NCBI GenBank assembly: GCA_013287665.1
Contig: JABDDK010000007.1
Location: 1-50,899 of the forward strand
Length of the DNA stretch: 50,899 nucleotides
Direction of reading: 5' to 3'
Origin: Alphaproteobacteria bacterium
GTDB lineage: Bacteria; Pseudomonadota; Alphaproteobacteria; UBA9655
A program made the position numbers and the translations under genes. Every line of letters begins with the position of its first letter. Within the stretch, counting starts at the first letter, position 1. Below are positions 16,628 through 25,987 of this stretch, one piece after another. The notes beneath the pieces are model-generated. The model did not search any database. It saw only the letters and a list, made by a program, of their open reading frames with translations, and was not told the DNA's origin.

Positions 16628-18146
16628 TTTTTGTCTCCAACAGAGATTTTCCAGTCATATCAATAGGTTGAGGAAGCTTTAGGATCTCCAAAATCGTTGG
16701 AGCTATATCCGATAACTTTCCCTGATGAACTGTCCCCTTGGGCCCTCCCACCATAACGAATGGCACAGGGTTAAGTGTATGCGCTGTGTGGGGTGAATGA
16801 AGCTTATCATCATACATCATCTCTGCATTCCCATGATCCGCCGTAATAAGAAGACAAGCTCCTGTCTTTTGGACAGCGTCAACAACACGACCTAAACAGG
16901 TATCAACAGCCTCTACTGCTTTTCGCGCAGCTTCAAAATCACCCGTATGACCCACCATATCCGTGTTGGCATAGTTGACAACAATAAGAGAATACTTCTT
17001 GCTGAGGATGGCTTGTACAAGACGATCCGTCAGCTCAAAAGCCGACATCTCTGGCTTAAGATCATAGGTTGCAACATCAGGCGATGGAATAAGTATCCTG
17101 TCTTCTCCAGGAAAAACTTCCTCTTGTCCCCCATTAAAAAAGAAGGTGACGTGAGCATACTTTTCCGTTTCAGCAATCCGTAACTGTTTTAATCCAGCGC
17201 TTGAGATAATCTCGCCCAGCACATTCAATGGTTGTGTAGAAGGGAACAGAGTTTGTATCCACCCATTTAGGTTGTCTGTATATTGTGTCATGCCTAAAAC
17301 AGCAGCAAAGACAGGTTTTCGGGACCGCTCGAAGCCTTTAAACGCGGGATCGAGATATGCTGTTAAAATTTGACCTGCCCTATCGGACCTAAAGTTAGCC
17401 ATCAAAAGCCCATCACCATCCTTCATTCCTGAGAAAGAACCAATCGCGACCGGATGCACAAATTCATCATTTCGACCCGCCACATAACTTTGATGAAGGT
17501 AAGCCAAGGCATCAGGTGTTCGTGGCTCACCTGTGACCATTGTCTCAAAGGCTTTTTGAATGCGGTCCCACTTTTTATCCCGATCCATCCCATAATAGCG
17601 CCCGCCTATGGTTGCAAGGCTTACACCCGGATGGTCTTTCATGAAAGCTTGGAGTGAAGAAATATAAGCCTCTGCACTTTGAGGAGGAGTATCCCTGCCA
17701 TCCAAAAAAGCGTGAATTGCAACAGGAACACCTTCCTTTGCGATAATAGCAGCAAGAGCCTTCATATGCCTCTCGTGGGAGTGAATGCCACCGGGTGATA
17801 ATAACCCGAGCAAATGACATGTCCCACCAGACTTTTTAAGGTTTGCGATAAACTGAGTCAGGGCTGGCATCGTCTCAAGTGTATGCGTGTTAATAGCCTC
17901 ATCAATACGCGGAAGATCTTGGAGAATCACACGCCCTGCCCCGATGCTCATATGTCCGACTTCAGAGTTGCCCATTTGCCCCTCAGGCAGGCCTACATCA
18001 AGCTCGGAAGCTTCGAGAAGGGTGTTAGGGCAGCTTGCAATTAAAGCATTCCAATGAGGGGTCTGCGCACGAGCAATGGCATTGTCAGAGACATTTTCTC
18101 TGTGCCCCCAGCCATCTAAAATACACAACACAACGGCCTTAGCCAT
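16620..18146 (-). CDS. gpmI: Cofactor-independent phosphoglycerate mutase
   Basis: Interconverts 3- and 2-phosphoglycerate in glycolysis with two Mn ions and a phospho-Ser. 508 residues, standard for iPGM. Visible: N-terminal VVLCILDGWGHRE with the metal Asp, the catalytic Ser at about residue 61 in GQMGNSEVGHMSIGAGR, and late metal motifs NYANTDMVGHTGDFEAA and LLITADHGNAEMM. The ATG at 18146 is preceded by AGGAG at 8 nt; an upstream GTG two codons earlier is less likely. First gene of the gpmI-envC-ctpA-rppH run. Confidence 0.96.
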   Translation of the reverse strand: MAKAVVLCILDGWGHRENVSDNAIARAQTPHWNALIASCPNTLLEASELDVGLPEGQMGNSEVGHMSIGAGRVILQDLPRIDEAINTHTLETMPALTQFIANLKKSGGTCHLLGLLSPGGIHSHERHMKALAAIIAKEGVPVAIHAFLDGRDTPPQSAEAYISSLQAFMKDHPGVSLATIGGRYYGMDRDKKWDRIQKAFETMVTGEPRTPDALAYLHQSYVAGRNDEFVHPVAIGSFSGMKDGDGLLMANFRSDRAGQILTAYLDPAFKGFERSRKPVFAAVLGMTQYTDNLNGWIQTLFPSTQPLNVLGEIISSAGLKQLRIAETEKYAHVTFFFNGGQEEVFPGEDRILIPSPDVATYDLKPEMSAFELTDRLVQAILSKKYSLIVVNYANTDMVGHTGDFEAARKAVEAVDTCLGRVVDAVQKTGACLLITADHGNAEMMYDDKLHSPHTAHTLNPVPFVMVGGPKGTVHQGKLSDIAPTILEILKLPQPIDMTGKSLLETKNA

Positions 18147-18282
18147 TCGCACATCTCCTCATCTCAAGGAGCGATATTAGGAAAATATACGCTGAAAAGC
18201 TAGAGGGGATTTATTTAATCTCCCTTCTCTGCATGTTTCTCTTCTGCTATAATAATACCTCATTCAGGGAGAGAGCACCAAA

Positions 18283-18669
18283 ATGGAAATTCAAGCACTA
18301 CTCTATCAAGTCATAAATGTCGTCGTTACCATTATTAACCTTTTTGGAATTAGCGTCGTCTTTTGGGGATTTGTCGTTGCTGCTTATGATTTTATTAAAA
18401 TGAAGACTCACCGTCGTGGCCCCTCTGATTTTATCATTGAATCCAATAGTATTCGAGCTGTGCTGGGAACCTATATCCTCTTTGGGCTTGAGTTTATGAT
18501 CGCGGGCGACATCATCCACACCTTTATCAAACCGAGCCAGGAAGACCTTATTGTCCTTGGAACAATCGTTGCCATCCGTACGGTCATTAGCTATTTCCTC
18601 GGCCGCGAAGTCGATGAGGCGAAGAAAGAAGCAGCTCATAAAAGTAAAAAGGCGGAGGTTACAACTTAG
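18283..18669 (+). CDS. DUF1622 family membrane protein
   Basis: A 128-residue inner-membrane protein with about three helices (residues 8-40, 62-85, 88-108) and a Lys/Glu-rich C-terminal tail. The segment LEFMIAGDIIHTFIKPSQED followed by LIVLGTIVAIRTVISYFLGRE is the DUF1622 signature. Function is unknown. A GGGAGAG site precedes the ATG. The 3' end overlaps the convergent hydrolase gene by 11 bp. Confidence 0.85.
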   Translation: MEIQALLYQVINVVVTIINLFGISVVFWGFVVAAYDFIKMKTHRRGPSDFIIESNSIRAVLGTYILFGLEFMIAGDIIHTFIKPSQEDLIVLGTIVAIRTVISYFLGREVDEAKKEAAHKSKKAEVTT

Positions 18670-19591
18670 CCTGTTGTTTCACAAAAGCAGCAATGCGGCC
18701 TATGGCGTCCTTTGATTCTTTCAGAAATCCACTGAAGACAGGGTAGACATGAAACATCTTTTCATTAACATCAAAGATCACATCAACACCTGCAAGCTTT
18801 GCCTTCTCAGCAATGCGAGCCGAATCATCGTATAAGACTTCACGACCACCCACCAGAATCATAAGAGGGGGCAGCCCTTTAAATACCCCATAAAAAGGAG
18901 AGATGTAAGGGTCTTTCACATGTTCTGGATTGACAATAAGGGAGACAGCTTCCGCCTCACCCTTGGAGGAGAGCATGGGATCTATATCTTCCCTGGCCCA
19001 CCGCGATTCTCCTGTCCTGCTTAAATCACTCCAGGGGGAAATCGCAATCGCAGCTTTGGGAAGAGGCATTCCCTCATCTCTTAATCTCATAAGTAAGGCT
19101 AAAGTAAGGCCACCGCCTGCTGATTCGCCAAGTATGTAGAGATTCTGAGGATCAACCCCCCGAGAGAGAAGAGTTACATAAGCCTTATAAGCATCATTGA
19201 GAGCTGCCGGAAAGGGGTGTTCTGGGGCGACCCGATAATCAACACTCCAGACTTGCGCCTCACACATCTGCGCTAAATCTCCCGTGAAGTATGGAAGAAT
19301 CATAGGCATATCATCAATGGCCATAAAATAAGCCCCACCATGAAGGTGTAGAATAACGCGATCCGTTTCCATCTTACTTTCTGTTCTTAAGCATCGGATC
19401 CCTCCCAAGGTATCATCAATCCACGTAATGTTCTTTTGAGAAGGGAGCAAAAGCCCGAGAAGATTGTTATAAAATTGAGCTTGCGTTCGCGTCTCTGCAA
19501 TGTTTAATGGCAACCCTAGCCTACGATGTTTTGCTCTCGCGGATTTTCTTAATTTTATAATTTTCATTAATATATATGATTTAATACTCAT
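18659..19591 (-). CDS. Alpha/beta hydrolase, hormone-sensitive-lipase type
   Basis: Carboxylesterase-like enzyme of 310 residues (alpha/beta hydrolase fold-3). The oxyanion motif is LHLHGGAYFMA; the nucleophile elbow is GESAGGG with the catalytic Ser; the acid Asp is likely in WSDLSRTGESR or the later YDDSARIAEKA segment; the catalytic His is in KMFHVYPVF. No signal peptide is evident, so it should be cytoplasmic. Substrate unknown, probably a short-chain ester. The start is uncertain because the first 20 residues are basic and there is no clear ribosome site. Confidence 0.88.
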   Translation of the reverse strand: MSIKSYILMKIIKLRKSARAKHRRLGLPLNIAETRTQAQFYNNLLGLLLPSQKNITWIDDTLGGIRCLRTESKMETDRVILHLHGGAYFMAIDDMPMILPYFTGDLAQMCEAQVWSVDYRVAPEHPFPAALNDAYKAYVTLLSRGVDPQNLYILGESAGGGLTLALLMRLRDEGMPLPKAAIAISPWSDLSRTGESRWAREDIDPMLSSKGEAEAVSLIVNPEHVKDPYISPFYGVFKGLPPLMILVGGREVLYDDSARIAEKAKLAGVDVIFDVNEKMFHVYPVFSGFLKESKDAIGRIAAFVKQQAKL

Positions 19592-19682
19592 ATATTCACA
19601 CTCATTATATTTCTTGATCTTTAAGGCTCATTTTATTCTCCCCATACATATCTAGTTACTACTCAGGCGTATACCCCGTCCG

Positions 19683-19863
19683 CGTCGTCCTCGAGAGCGC
19701 GAAGCGCGGGTCGGGGATCCAGGACAAACTACTTCATTCCGTAGGAATGTAGTGTTTTCTTATTAAAAACTTATTGCATTGCTACGCAATGAGTTTTACC
19801 CTGGATCCCGGGCTATAAGAAATCTTGAGCAAAACTCAAGCATTTCTTATCCCCAGGACGACG
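19683..19863. repeat. Repeat family C core without D arms
   Basis: About 181-bp element with inverted ends CGTCGTCC and GGACGACG. The left half matches the right end of the element at 9365 (CTCGAGAGCGCGAAGCGCGG, GGGATCCAGG). The right half matches the element at 13200 (CCTGGATCCCGGGCTAT.AGAAATC). The CACTGCC...AAGTTAAG arms are absent here. It occupies the middle of the 426-bp gap between the hydrolase and dps; the rest of that gap is very AT-rich. Confidence 0.82.
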
Positions 19864-19907
19864 CCTGATTAGTACCATATCTATAAAAATAGCATATATT
19901 ATACTAA

Positions 19908-19922
19908 TTAATACTTTATTAA
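19908..19922. promoter_or_regulatory. CtrA-like box upstream of dps (weak)
   Basis: TTAA-N7-TTAA match ending 95 bp before the dps start. The surrounding 100 bp is almost pure A/T, so chance is a serious alternative. Confidence 0.2.
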
Positions 19923-20017
19923 GTATTTAAAAAATATATATATTATTTATTTGTTTAATTATTTTTTTACCTTTTCCGGGTTATAATGAAATTATAAAAC
20001 AAGGGGAGACTCAAGCA

Positions 20018-20488
20018 ATGACTACGCATTATTCACCGGAAGCACGTCACGAAATCGTAGATGCTCTCAATGGCTTTCTTGCGGACACGACGATTATCTA
20101 CTATAAAACCCATGCTTTTCACTGGAATGTGGAAGGTCCTAACTTTTATGGCGTTCATCTCATGTTTGAAACATTCTATAAGGATCTTTGGGAATCCATG
20201 GATGATATCGCTGAACGCATTCGTGCCTTTAGTGAAAAAGTCTTCCCAAATCTTGAAATGTTACTTCAACATGCATCCATTGCGGAACTAGAAACAGCCC
20301 CATCGATTGATGTTATGGTTCAAAATTTAAGGGATGATTATATCGCCTTATCGAAGAAAGCAATGGCAATTGGGACGATTGCTGAAAAGCATGGCGATCT
20401 CGTCACTTCTGACATGATGATACAAAGGTCAGCCTTTTTAGAAAAAGCAGCTTGGATGCTTCAAGCAACCGTTAAGTCATCGAGCTAA
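20018..20488 (+). CDS. dps: Dps-like ferritin / DNA-protection protein
   Basis: Mini-ferritin of 156 residues that oxidises and stores iron and protects DNA under oxidative stress or starvation. The inter-subunit ferroxidase motif is present: KTHAFHWNVEGPNFYGVHLMFE, then WESMDDIAERIRAF. These supply His, Asp and Glu ligands. The C-terminal four-helix bundle segment (SAFLEKAAWMLQATV) also matches. AAGGGGAG precedes the ATG. It is convergent with dipZ, whose stop is 6 bp away. Confidence 0.94.
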   Translation: MTTHYSPEARHEIVDALNGFLADTTIIYYKTHAFHWNVEGPNFYGVHLMFETFYKDLWESMDDIAERIRAFSEKVFPNLEMLLQHASIAELETAPSIDVMVQNLRDDYIALSKKAMAIGTIAEKHGDLVTSDMMIQRSAFLEKAAWMLQATVKSSS

Positions 20489-20494
20489 GTCTGC

Positions 20495-22165
20495 CTATTT
20501 TGAACCGAAGGTAAAAGCAAAAGCTTCGAGTCCCTCTGATTCAACCTGAATCTCAATAATTCCCGAAGTCAGCTCTTTGAAATTAACAAGTTCATAGAGC
20601 GTGCTTCGGTTTACAATGACTTGCGAATCCTTGACATCTTTCCCCGCAAAATCTCCAACAGGTTTCCCATCAAATAAAACACGAACCGTTTGAGGAAGTG
20701 TAGGATCAATTGGCGCCATCACAAGATAAACCTGCTTTGCCTGGAAATGATATCTGAGAGAAGCCCCCTTTTTTTCGGCTACAACCTTTTCCCCTAAAAT
20801 TCGCCAAGGTCCATTCAAAGCCCACTTATTTAAGGCCAATTCATTCGGATAAGTAAAATTCCGAGCACTCATTTCTTCAGGACTCGCAAAGCCCTCAGTG
20901 CGCTTTGTTCCTAAATAAGTTTCTGGCGATTGCATAGGGCTAATGGGTGAAGAGGCCTGGACAGGAGGTTTAAAATCACTCATCGTACCGAGACCGAGTA
21001 AATACCTGATATTATTTTCGGTTATATCATAATCCCCTTCACCAAAATGGGTATAGATAACTTGCCCTTGGCTGTTTATCAGGTAGTGAGCTGGCCAATA
21101 GCGATTCTCAAAGTTACCCCATGTTATGAGCTCATTATCCATTGCAACGGGATATTTAATCCCATCATCTTTGACAGCTTTTTCAACGTTGGCCACATTT
21201 TTCTCAAACTCAAATTCAGGAGAATGAACCCCAATGATCACAAGCCCTTTGTCATGATATTTCTCATACCAACTTTTAATATAAGGCAACGTGCGAACAC
21301 AGTTGATGCAGGAATATGTCCAAAAATCAATGAGGACAACCTTCCCCCGAAGGCCTTCAAGGTTTAAAGGCTCCGAATTTATCCATTTTGTAATCCCCTG
21401 AATCTGAGGCGCTGGATAGGGACTTGCAAGCCCATCAATAAGATGGGTTGCGGGCAAGAATTCCTTCGAAGCAAGGGGAGGCCCGCCTAAGTCAAATAGC
21501 TTCTGCCATACATTAAATTTCGTAAAGAGCATGGTTATAATAATGATGGAAGCCAGCACCTTTCGAACGATTTGAGTATGGTGTGATAACACACGAACAT
21601 GCTGAATAATCCTTTTACTAAAAATCGTAATGATCAGCATCGGAACGGCAACACCAACGCTAAAGGCCGTTAAAATAAGGAAGGCTTGGGCATCCGCTTT
21701 TTGCTGAATCGATTGAACGAGAACAGCGGCCAAAATTGGTCCTGCACACGGCGTCCAGATAAGGGCAATCCCGCACCCTAACAGAACACCACTCCAAAAT
21801 CCTTTGGGAAGACGGGCCTCTGCCTTATCTGAGAGGGTTTGTCCAAAATTGGCAAGTCCTTGAAAATAAACACTAAATTTCTCACTTAAATAGTCTGAAT
21901 AGAGAATCACACCAAAGGCGAGGATCAGATAAATCGTAATATCCTGCAAAACCATCGGGTCAACGTTAATGCTACTAAAAATCTTTCGTGCAAAAAATGT
22001 AAAAAGTACAAAAGTTGTAATAAATCCAACGATAATCCCATAGGGTCTTAACTTGCCCCCTTGAATACCGGTCACAAGAATGAGAGGCAGTATGGGGAGG
22101 ATGCAGGGTGACAAGATCAGCCCCATTCCTTCAATAAAAGAAAGCCCTAAAAGATATATGTCCAT
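20495..22165 (-). CDS. dipZ: DipZ-like CcdA/thioredoxin fusion protein
   Basis: Membrane thiol-disulfide exchange protein of 556 residues. The N-terminal 240 residues form a CcdA/DsbD-type transporter with the two membrane Cys in LSPCILP and WTPCAGP. A TlpA-like thioredoxin domain follows (about 265-400) with redox motif SCINC and the cis-Pro region PAHYLINSQGQVIY. The C-terminal 140 residues match the DipZ beta domain. It would move electrons from cytoplasmic thioredoxin to envelope proteins. It starts 3 bp after prfB. Confidence 0.9.
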   Translation of the reverse strand: MDIYLLGLSFIEGMGLILSPCILPILPLILVTGIQGGKLRPYGIIVGFITTFVLFTFFARKIFSSINVDPMVLQDITIYLILAFGVILYSDYLSEKFSVYFQGLANFGQTLSDKAEARLPKGFWSGVLLGCGIALIWTPCAGPILAAVLVQSIQQKADAQAFLILTAFSVGVAVPMLIITIFSKRIIQHVRVLSHHTQIVRKVLASIIIITMLFTKFNVWQKLFDLGGPPLASKEFLPATHLIDGLASPYPAPQIQGITKWINSEPLNLEGLRGKVVLIDFWTYSCINCVRTLPYIKSWYEKYHDKGLVIIGVHSPEFEFEKNVANVEKAVKDDGIKYPVAMDNELITWGNFENRYWPAHYLINSQGQVIYTHFGEGDYDITENNIRYLLGLGTMSDFKPPVQASSPISPMQSPETYLGTKRTEGFASPEEMSARNFTYPNELALNKWALNGPWRILGEKVVAEKKGASLRYHFQAKQVYLVMAPIDPTLPQTVRVLFDGKPVGDFAGKDVKDSQVIVNRSTLYELVNFKELTSGIIEIQVESEGLEAFAFTFGSK

Positions 22166-22168
22166 TTG

Positions 22169-23279
22169 TTATCCAATCTTCTGAACAAGTGTTGCCTCTA
22201 GGAATGCATCTATATCGCCCTCTAGAACACCGTGAGCATTCCCCTTTTCCACGTGGGTTCTTAAATCTTTAACCATTTGATAGGGTTGAAGAACGTACGA
22301 GCGGATCTGATGTCCCCAACCAATCTCCGATTTATTGGCTTCATTCGCTTGAGACGCTTCCTCTCTTTTTTTGAGCTCAACTTCATAAAGACGCGCTTTT
22401 AGCATACTCATCGCTTGAGCCCGATTGCGATGTTGAGACCTATCATTCTGACACTGCACAACGACCCCTGTGGGGATGTGGGTAATACGAATTGCACTGT
22501 CCGTTTTATTGACGTGTTGCCCTCCCGCACCCGATGCCCTGTAGGTATCAATGCGCAAGTCTTTATCTTCAATTTGAATATCGATCGCATCATCAACTTC
22601 GGGATAAATCCAAACGGATGCAAAGCTGGTATGCCGTCTCGCATTCGAGTCAAACGGTGAGATGCGAACAAGACGGTGAACACCACTTTCTCCCTTGAGC
22701 CAGCCGTAAGGATGGTTTGCATCCTTATTGGAGATAACCTTAAACGTTGCTGACTTAATCCCTGCTTCGTCACCGGGACTTTCCTCAATCCATTCAATCT
22801 TATATCCCTTAGCCTCAGCCCATCTCGCATACATCCGCACAAGCATTTGTGCCCAGTCTTGGGCTTCAGTCCCTCCTGCACCCGCATGAATTTCCACGAA
22901 ACTGTTATTAGCATCAGCTTCTCCAGAAAGAAGGCTTTCGAGTCTCAATCTTTGAATCCGTTGATGAAGCGTCTCTAAATCTTTTTCAGCCGCATCTGTA
23001 ATGTCTTGATCTGCTTCTGCATGACCCAATTCGATGAGTTCGATCGTATCTTTTAATTCGGTCTCGATCTTTTGAATGTGGCTGAGAGCTTGTGAAAGTT
23101 GATCCCTTTCGCGCATTGTCTTTTGAGCCTGTTCTGGATCATCCCACAATTTGGGATCTTGGACTTCGTTTTCTAATTCAGCTAATCGTTTGCTTGAGAC
23201 GTCCCAGTCAAAGATGCCTCCTGAGGAGTGTCAGGCCCTCCTCTATTTCATGAACAAGTGTTTCCATTTCAGCACGCAT
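22169..23279 (-). CDS. prfB: Peptide chain release factor 2, programmed +1 frameshift
   Basis: RF2 ends translation at UGA and UAA. The product is encoded in two frames: 23279 down to 23211 (23 codons), then an in-frame TGA at 23210-23208, then from 23209 down to 22169. The slip site CTT-TGA-C is preceded by AGGAGG three bases upstream, the same arrangement as E. coli prfB. Reading through gives 369 residues, the normal RF2 length. The zero-frame start MRAEMETLVHEIEEGL and the +1 continuation DWDVSSKRLAELE are both RF2-like. Function motifs: SPF in RISPFDSNARRHTSFASV and GGQ in GAGGQHVNKTDSAIRITH. It starts 1 bp after the mrcA stop. Confidence 0.95.
23207..23222 (-). promoter_or_regulatory. 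prfB recoding site
   Basis: On the minus strand the site reads AGGAGG-CAT-CTT-TGA-C. The internal Shine-Dalgarno (23217-23222), the CTT slip codon and the poorly terminated TGA-C give a +1 shift that increases when RF2 is scarce. This autoregulation is established for prfB in other bacteria. Confidence 0.93.
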
Positions 23280-23280
23280 A

Positions 23281-25905
23281 TTAATAAAGCCCCCCGATGC
23301 CTGGCATAGGTGAATCCTCTGAGGGAGGCGGAGGCATAGCTACCGGCTGAGCTTGAGGTGGCACATTATAACTAGGTTGGTGCGGAACATTATAGTTAGG
23401 TTGCTCTGGGGCTTCATAATAGGCAGCATTATCCCGCTCATCTTCATGAGGATCTTCATACTCATCTCCTCGCCTTGGTAGGATATCATCACTTGAATAT
23501 GTGGACTCATCTGAATAGGAAGAGCGCCCGCGAAGGTTTTGATCATCCTTTAAGGCTTCATAAATGACCCCAGCATCGCCTGACTGCGCCGGCTGGCCTG
23601 ACATTTCTTTCATGCGGATCAATTTCATTCCAGGAGGGACTTTAAAGGGTTTGCTCGGAATACCCTCCAGCGCCTTTTCTGTAAAATCAACAACAACGGG
23701 AAGAGCAACGCGGGAGCCACCCTCCATATGTCCTAAAGACTGAGGTTTGTCATGCCCAATATAAGCCCCCACGACGAGATCGGGTGAATATAAGAACATC
23801 CAAGCATCTCTCTCATCATTGGTTGTACCCGTTTTACCTGCGAGAATTTTCTTAATAACTTGGGCTTTCCGTGCAGAACCAGCGCGGACAGCACCCTCAA
23901 GCATTGACGTAATTTGGTAAACACTTCGTGGATCTGCGAGTTGCTCACGATGATCTTCAATAACGGGTGGGTTTTGGCTTGACCATCCTTGATCCTTACA
24001 ATTCGTACACAGACGCCTATCAGCCGCAAAGATCGTTTTCCCATGGCGATCTTGCACACGATCAATAAGGGTGGGCTCAAGTCTTTTCCCACCATTCGCA
24101 AGCATTGCATAGGCTGTTATGAGCTTTAAAAGTGTTGTCTCTCCCGCACCAAGAGACATAGCTATTTGCATGGGCACACGGTCCATAATGCCGAATTTCT
24201 CAATCATTTTCGCCACCGGCTTCATACCAACATATTGATGCACAAGCCTGATGGTCATCCTATTTAATGACTTTTGAAGACCCACACGAAGCGGCACACG
24301 ACCGTACAGGTTGGTCGTCACATTTTTTGGAGCATAGGTACCTAAGCCACGACCCATAGCGATTGATATTTGCGAGTCAGAAATAACCGTTGCGGGTGAA
24401 AAGCCTCTCTCCATTGCCGCAAGATACACAAATGGCTTAATGGCTGATCCTGGCTGACGCAATGCTTGGGTTGCTCTATTAAATTGACTTCCCTCAAAGC
24501 TAAACCCGCCCGACATCGCAAGAATACGGCCTGTATGAGGATCCATAGCCATCAATGCACCACTCACAGCTGGCTTTTGTTGGAGACTATAGGTATTTTC
24601 CTTGTCCTGAACGCTTGCTACAAGAATAACATCCCCTACATTTAAGACTTCACTGGGATGTCCAATCTCAGGGCCCACATGAAGAATCGGCACCTTAACA
24701 TCTCCCTCAGGTATTCTCATAGGAAGAGCTTTTCTTGCCCATTTTAACTCGGAGAACGGAATGGTCCCTTCTTCCCCGGAAGCTAAACCAACCGTTGCTG
24801 ACTTATCTGAAACTTTAAGCACGATTGCCATCTTCCAGGGCGCAATTCCAGGAATGGCCGGCACTTGAGAGAGAAGCGTCTGCCACGTTTCTTTTCTCAA
24901 ATCTTTAAGCTCCACGTGTTGAATAGCGCCGCGATATCCATGTTTACGATCGTAGTCAATCAACCCTTTGCGCAAAGCCCAATCTGCAATTTTTTGAAGG
25001 CGAGGATCAAGCGTTGTTCGCACAGTGAGGCCACCCTGATACAGATTCAATTCTCCATACTTTGCAATAATATTACGCCTGACTTCCTCAGCAAAGCAGT
25101 CCGCTTTGACAACATGTGTCGGATCAGGACGCTTGAGTTCTATAGGCTCTGCTTTAGCGGCAATGGCTTCATCACGGGTGATAACGCCCTCTTCATACAT
25201 ACGGGTTATAACCCAATCCCGTCTCGCTTTTGCAGCATCATATTGATGTTTTGGATTGTATTTGCTAGGTGCTTTCGGAAGCCCCGCTAAGAAAGCAGCT
25301 TCTGCAATTGAGAGCTCTTCTAATGATTTATTGAAATAGTTGAGGGCAGCTGCCGCAACACCATAAGACCCACCCCCTAAGAAAATCTCATTGAGATATA
25401 ACTCGAGAATCCGGTCCTTACTGAGAGCTGTCTCAATACGGAAAGCAAGAATAGCTTCTTTTATCTTCCGTTCATAGGACGCTTGATTCGCAATACTCGA
25501 GAGAAGAAGGTTCTTTGCGACCTGCTGGGTTATCGTTGACGCACCTTGTGGTCGTTTGTTTGTCCCACGTTGTGTAAAGTTAGAAATAGCAGCACGCATA
25601 ATCCCAAAGAAATCGAGGCCCTTATGCTCATAAAAATTCTTATCTTCTGCAGCTAAGAAAGTCTGAATCACACGCTTTGGGATCGCTTCAATAGGAACAA
25701 AGACACGCTTTTGAGTTGCATACTCAGCAAATAGACGACCATCACTGGCATAAATCCGACTGACGACTGGGGGCTCGTACTTTGCAAGCTGCGCATAATC
25801 CGGAAGGCCTCTTCCAAAATAATAGAGGACGACAAGGGCTCCCCCTCCTCCCATCAGGCAGAGAAAAAAGACAATTGTAAAAGCCCAGGTAAAATAGCGA
25901 ATCAT
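23281..25905 (-). CDS. mrcA: Penicillin-binding protein 1A (bifunctional)
   Basis: Class A PBP of 874 residues that polymerises and cross-links peptidoglycan. One N-terminal membrane anchor (FTWAFTIVFFLCLMGGGGAL). The GT51 glycosyltransferase domain (about 50-230) contains AAEDKNFYEHKGLDFFGI and GASTITQQVAKNLLLS. An OB-like insert lies in the middle. The transpeptidase domain has SXXK in GSAIKPF, SXN in QKSLNR and KTGT in AGKTGTTNDERDAW. The C-terminal tail is Pro/Asn/Tyr-rich with NYNVPHQPSYNVPPQ-type repeats. It is directly upstream of prfB. Confidence 0.95.
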   Translation of the reverse strand: MIRYFTWAFTIVFFLCLMGGGGALVVLYYFGRGLPDYAQLAKYEPPVVSRIYASDGRLFAEYATQKRVFVPIEAIPKRVIQTFLAAEDKNFYEHKGLDFFGIMRAAISNFTQRGTNKRPQGASTITQQVAKNLLLSSIANQASYERKIKEAILAFRIETALSKDRILELYLNEIFLGGGSYGVAAAALNYFNKSLEELSIAEAAFLAGLPKAPSKYNPKHQYDAAKARRDWVITRMYEEGVITRDEAIAAKAEPIELKRPDPTHVVKADCFAEEVRRNIIAKYGELNLYQGGLTVRTTLDPRLQKIADWALRKGLIDYDRKHGYRGAIQHVELKDLRKETWQTLLSQVPAIPGIAPWKMAIVLKVSDKSATVGLASGEEGTIPFSELKWARKALPMRIPEGDVKVPILHVGPEIGHPSEVLNVGDVILVASVQDKENTYSLQQKPAVSGALMAMDPHTGRILAMSGGFSFEGSQFNRATQALRQPGSAIKPFVYLAAMERGFSPATVISDSQISIAMGRGLGTYAPKNVTTNLYGRVPLRVGLQKSLNRMTIRLVHQYVGMKPVAKMIEKFGIMDRVPMQIAMSLGAGETTLLKLITAYAMLANGGKRLEPTLIDRVQDRHGKTIFAADRRLCTNCKDQGWSSQNPPVIEDHREQLADPRSVYQITSMLEGAVRAGSARKAQVIKKILAGKTGTTNDERDAWMFLYSPDLVVGAYIGHDKPQSLGHMEGGSRVALPVVVDFTEKALEGIPSKPFKVPPGMKLIRMKEMSGQPAQSGDAGVIYEALKDDQNLRGRSSYSDESTYSSDDILPRRGDEYEDPHEDERDNAAYYEAPEQPNYNVPHQPSYNVPPQAQPVAMPPPPSEDSPMPGIGGLY

Positions 25906-25987
25906 TGTTTACAGTGTTCTTTCAAATATTTATGCACTTTGCCTAGAGTTGCATTGGGGGTCAATAGGAAAGATGAAAATCTTTGGA

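Noticed and set aside
23208-23210. prfB as a pseudogene because of an in-frame stop
   Set aside because: The TGA lies in a perfect recoding context (AGGAGG, CTT-TGA-C), and both frames encode RF2-like residues.
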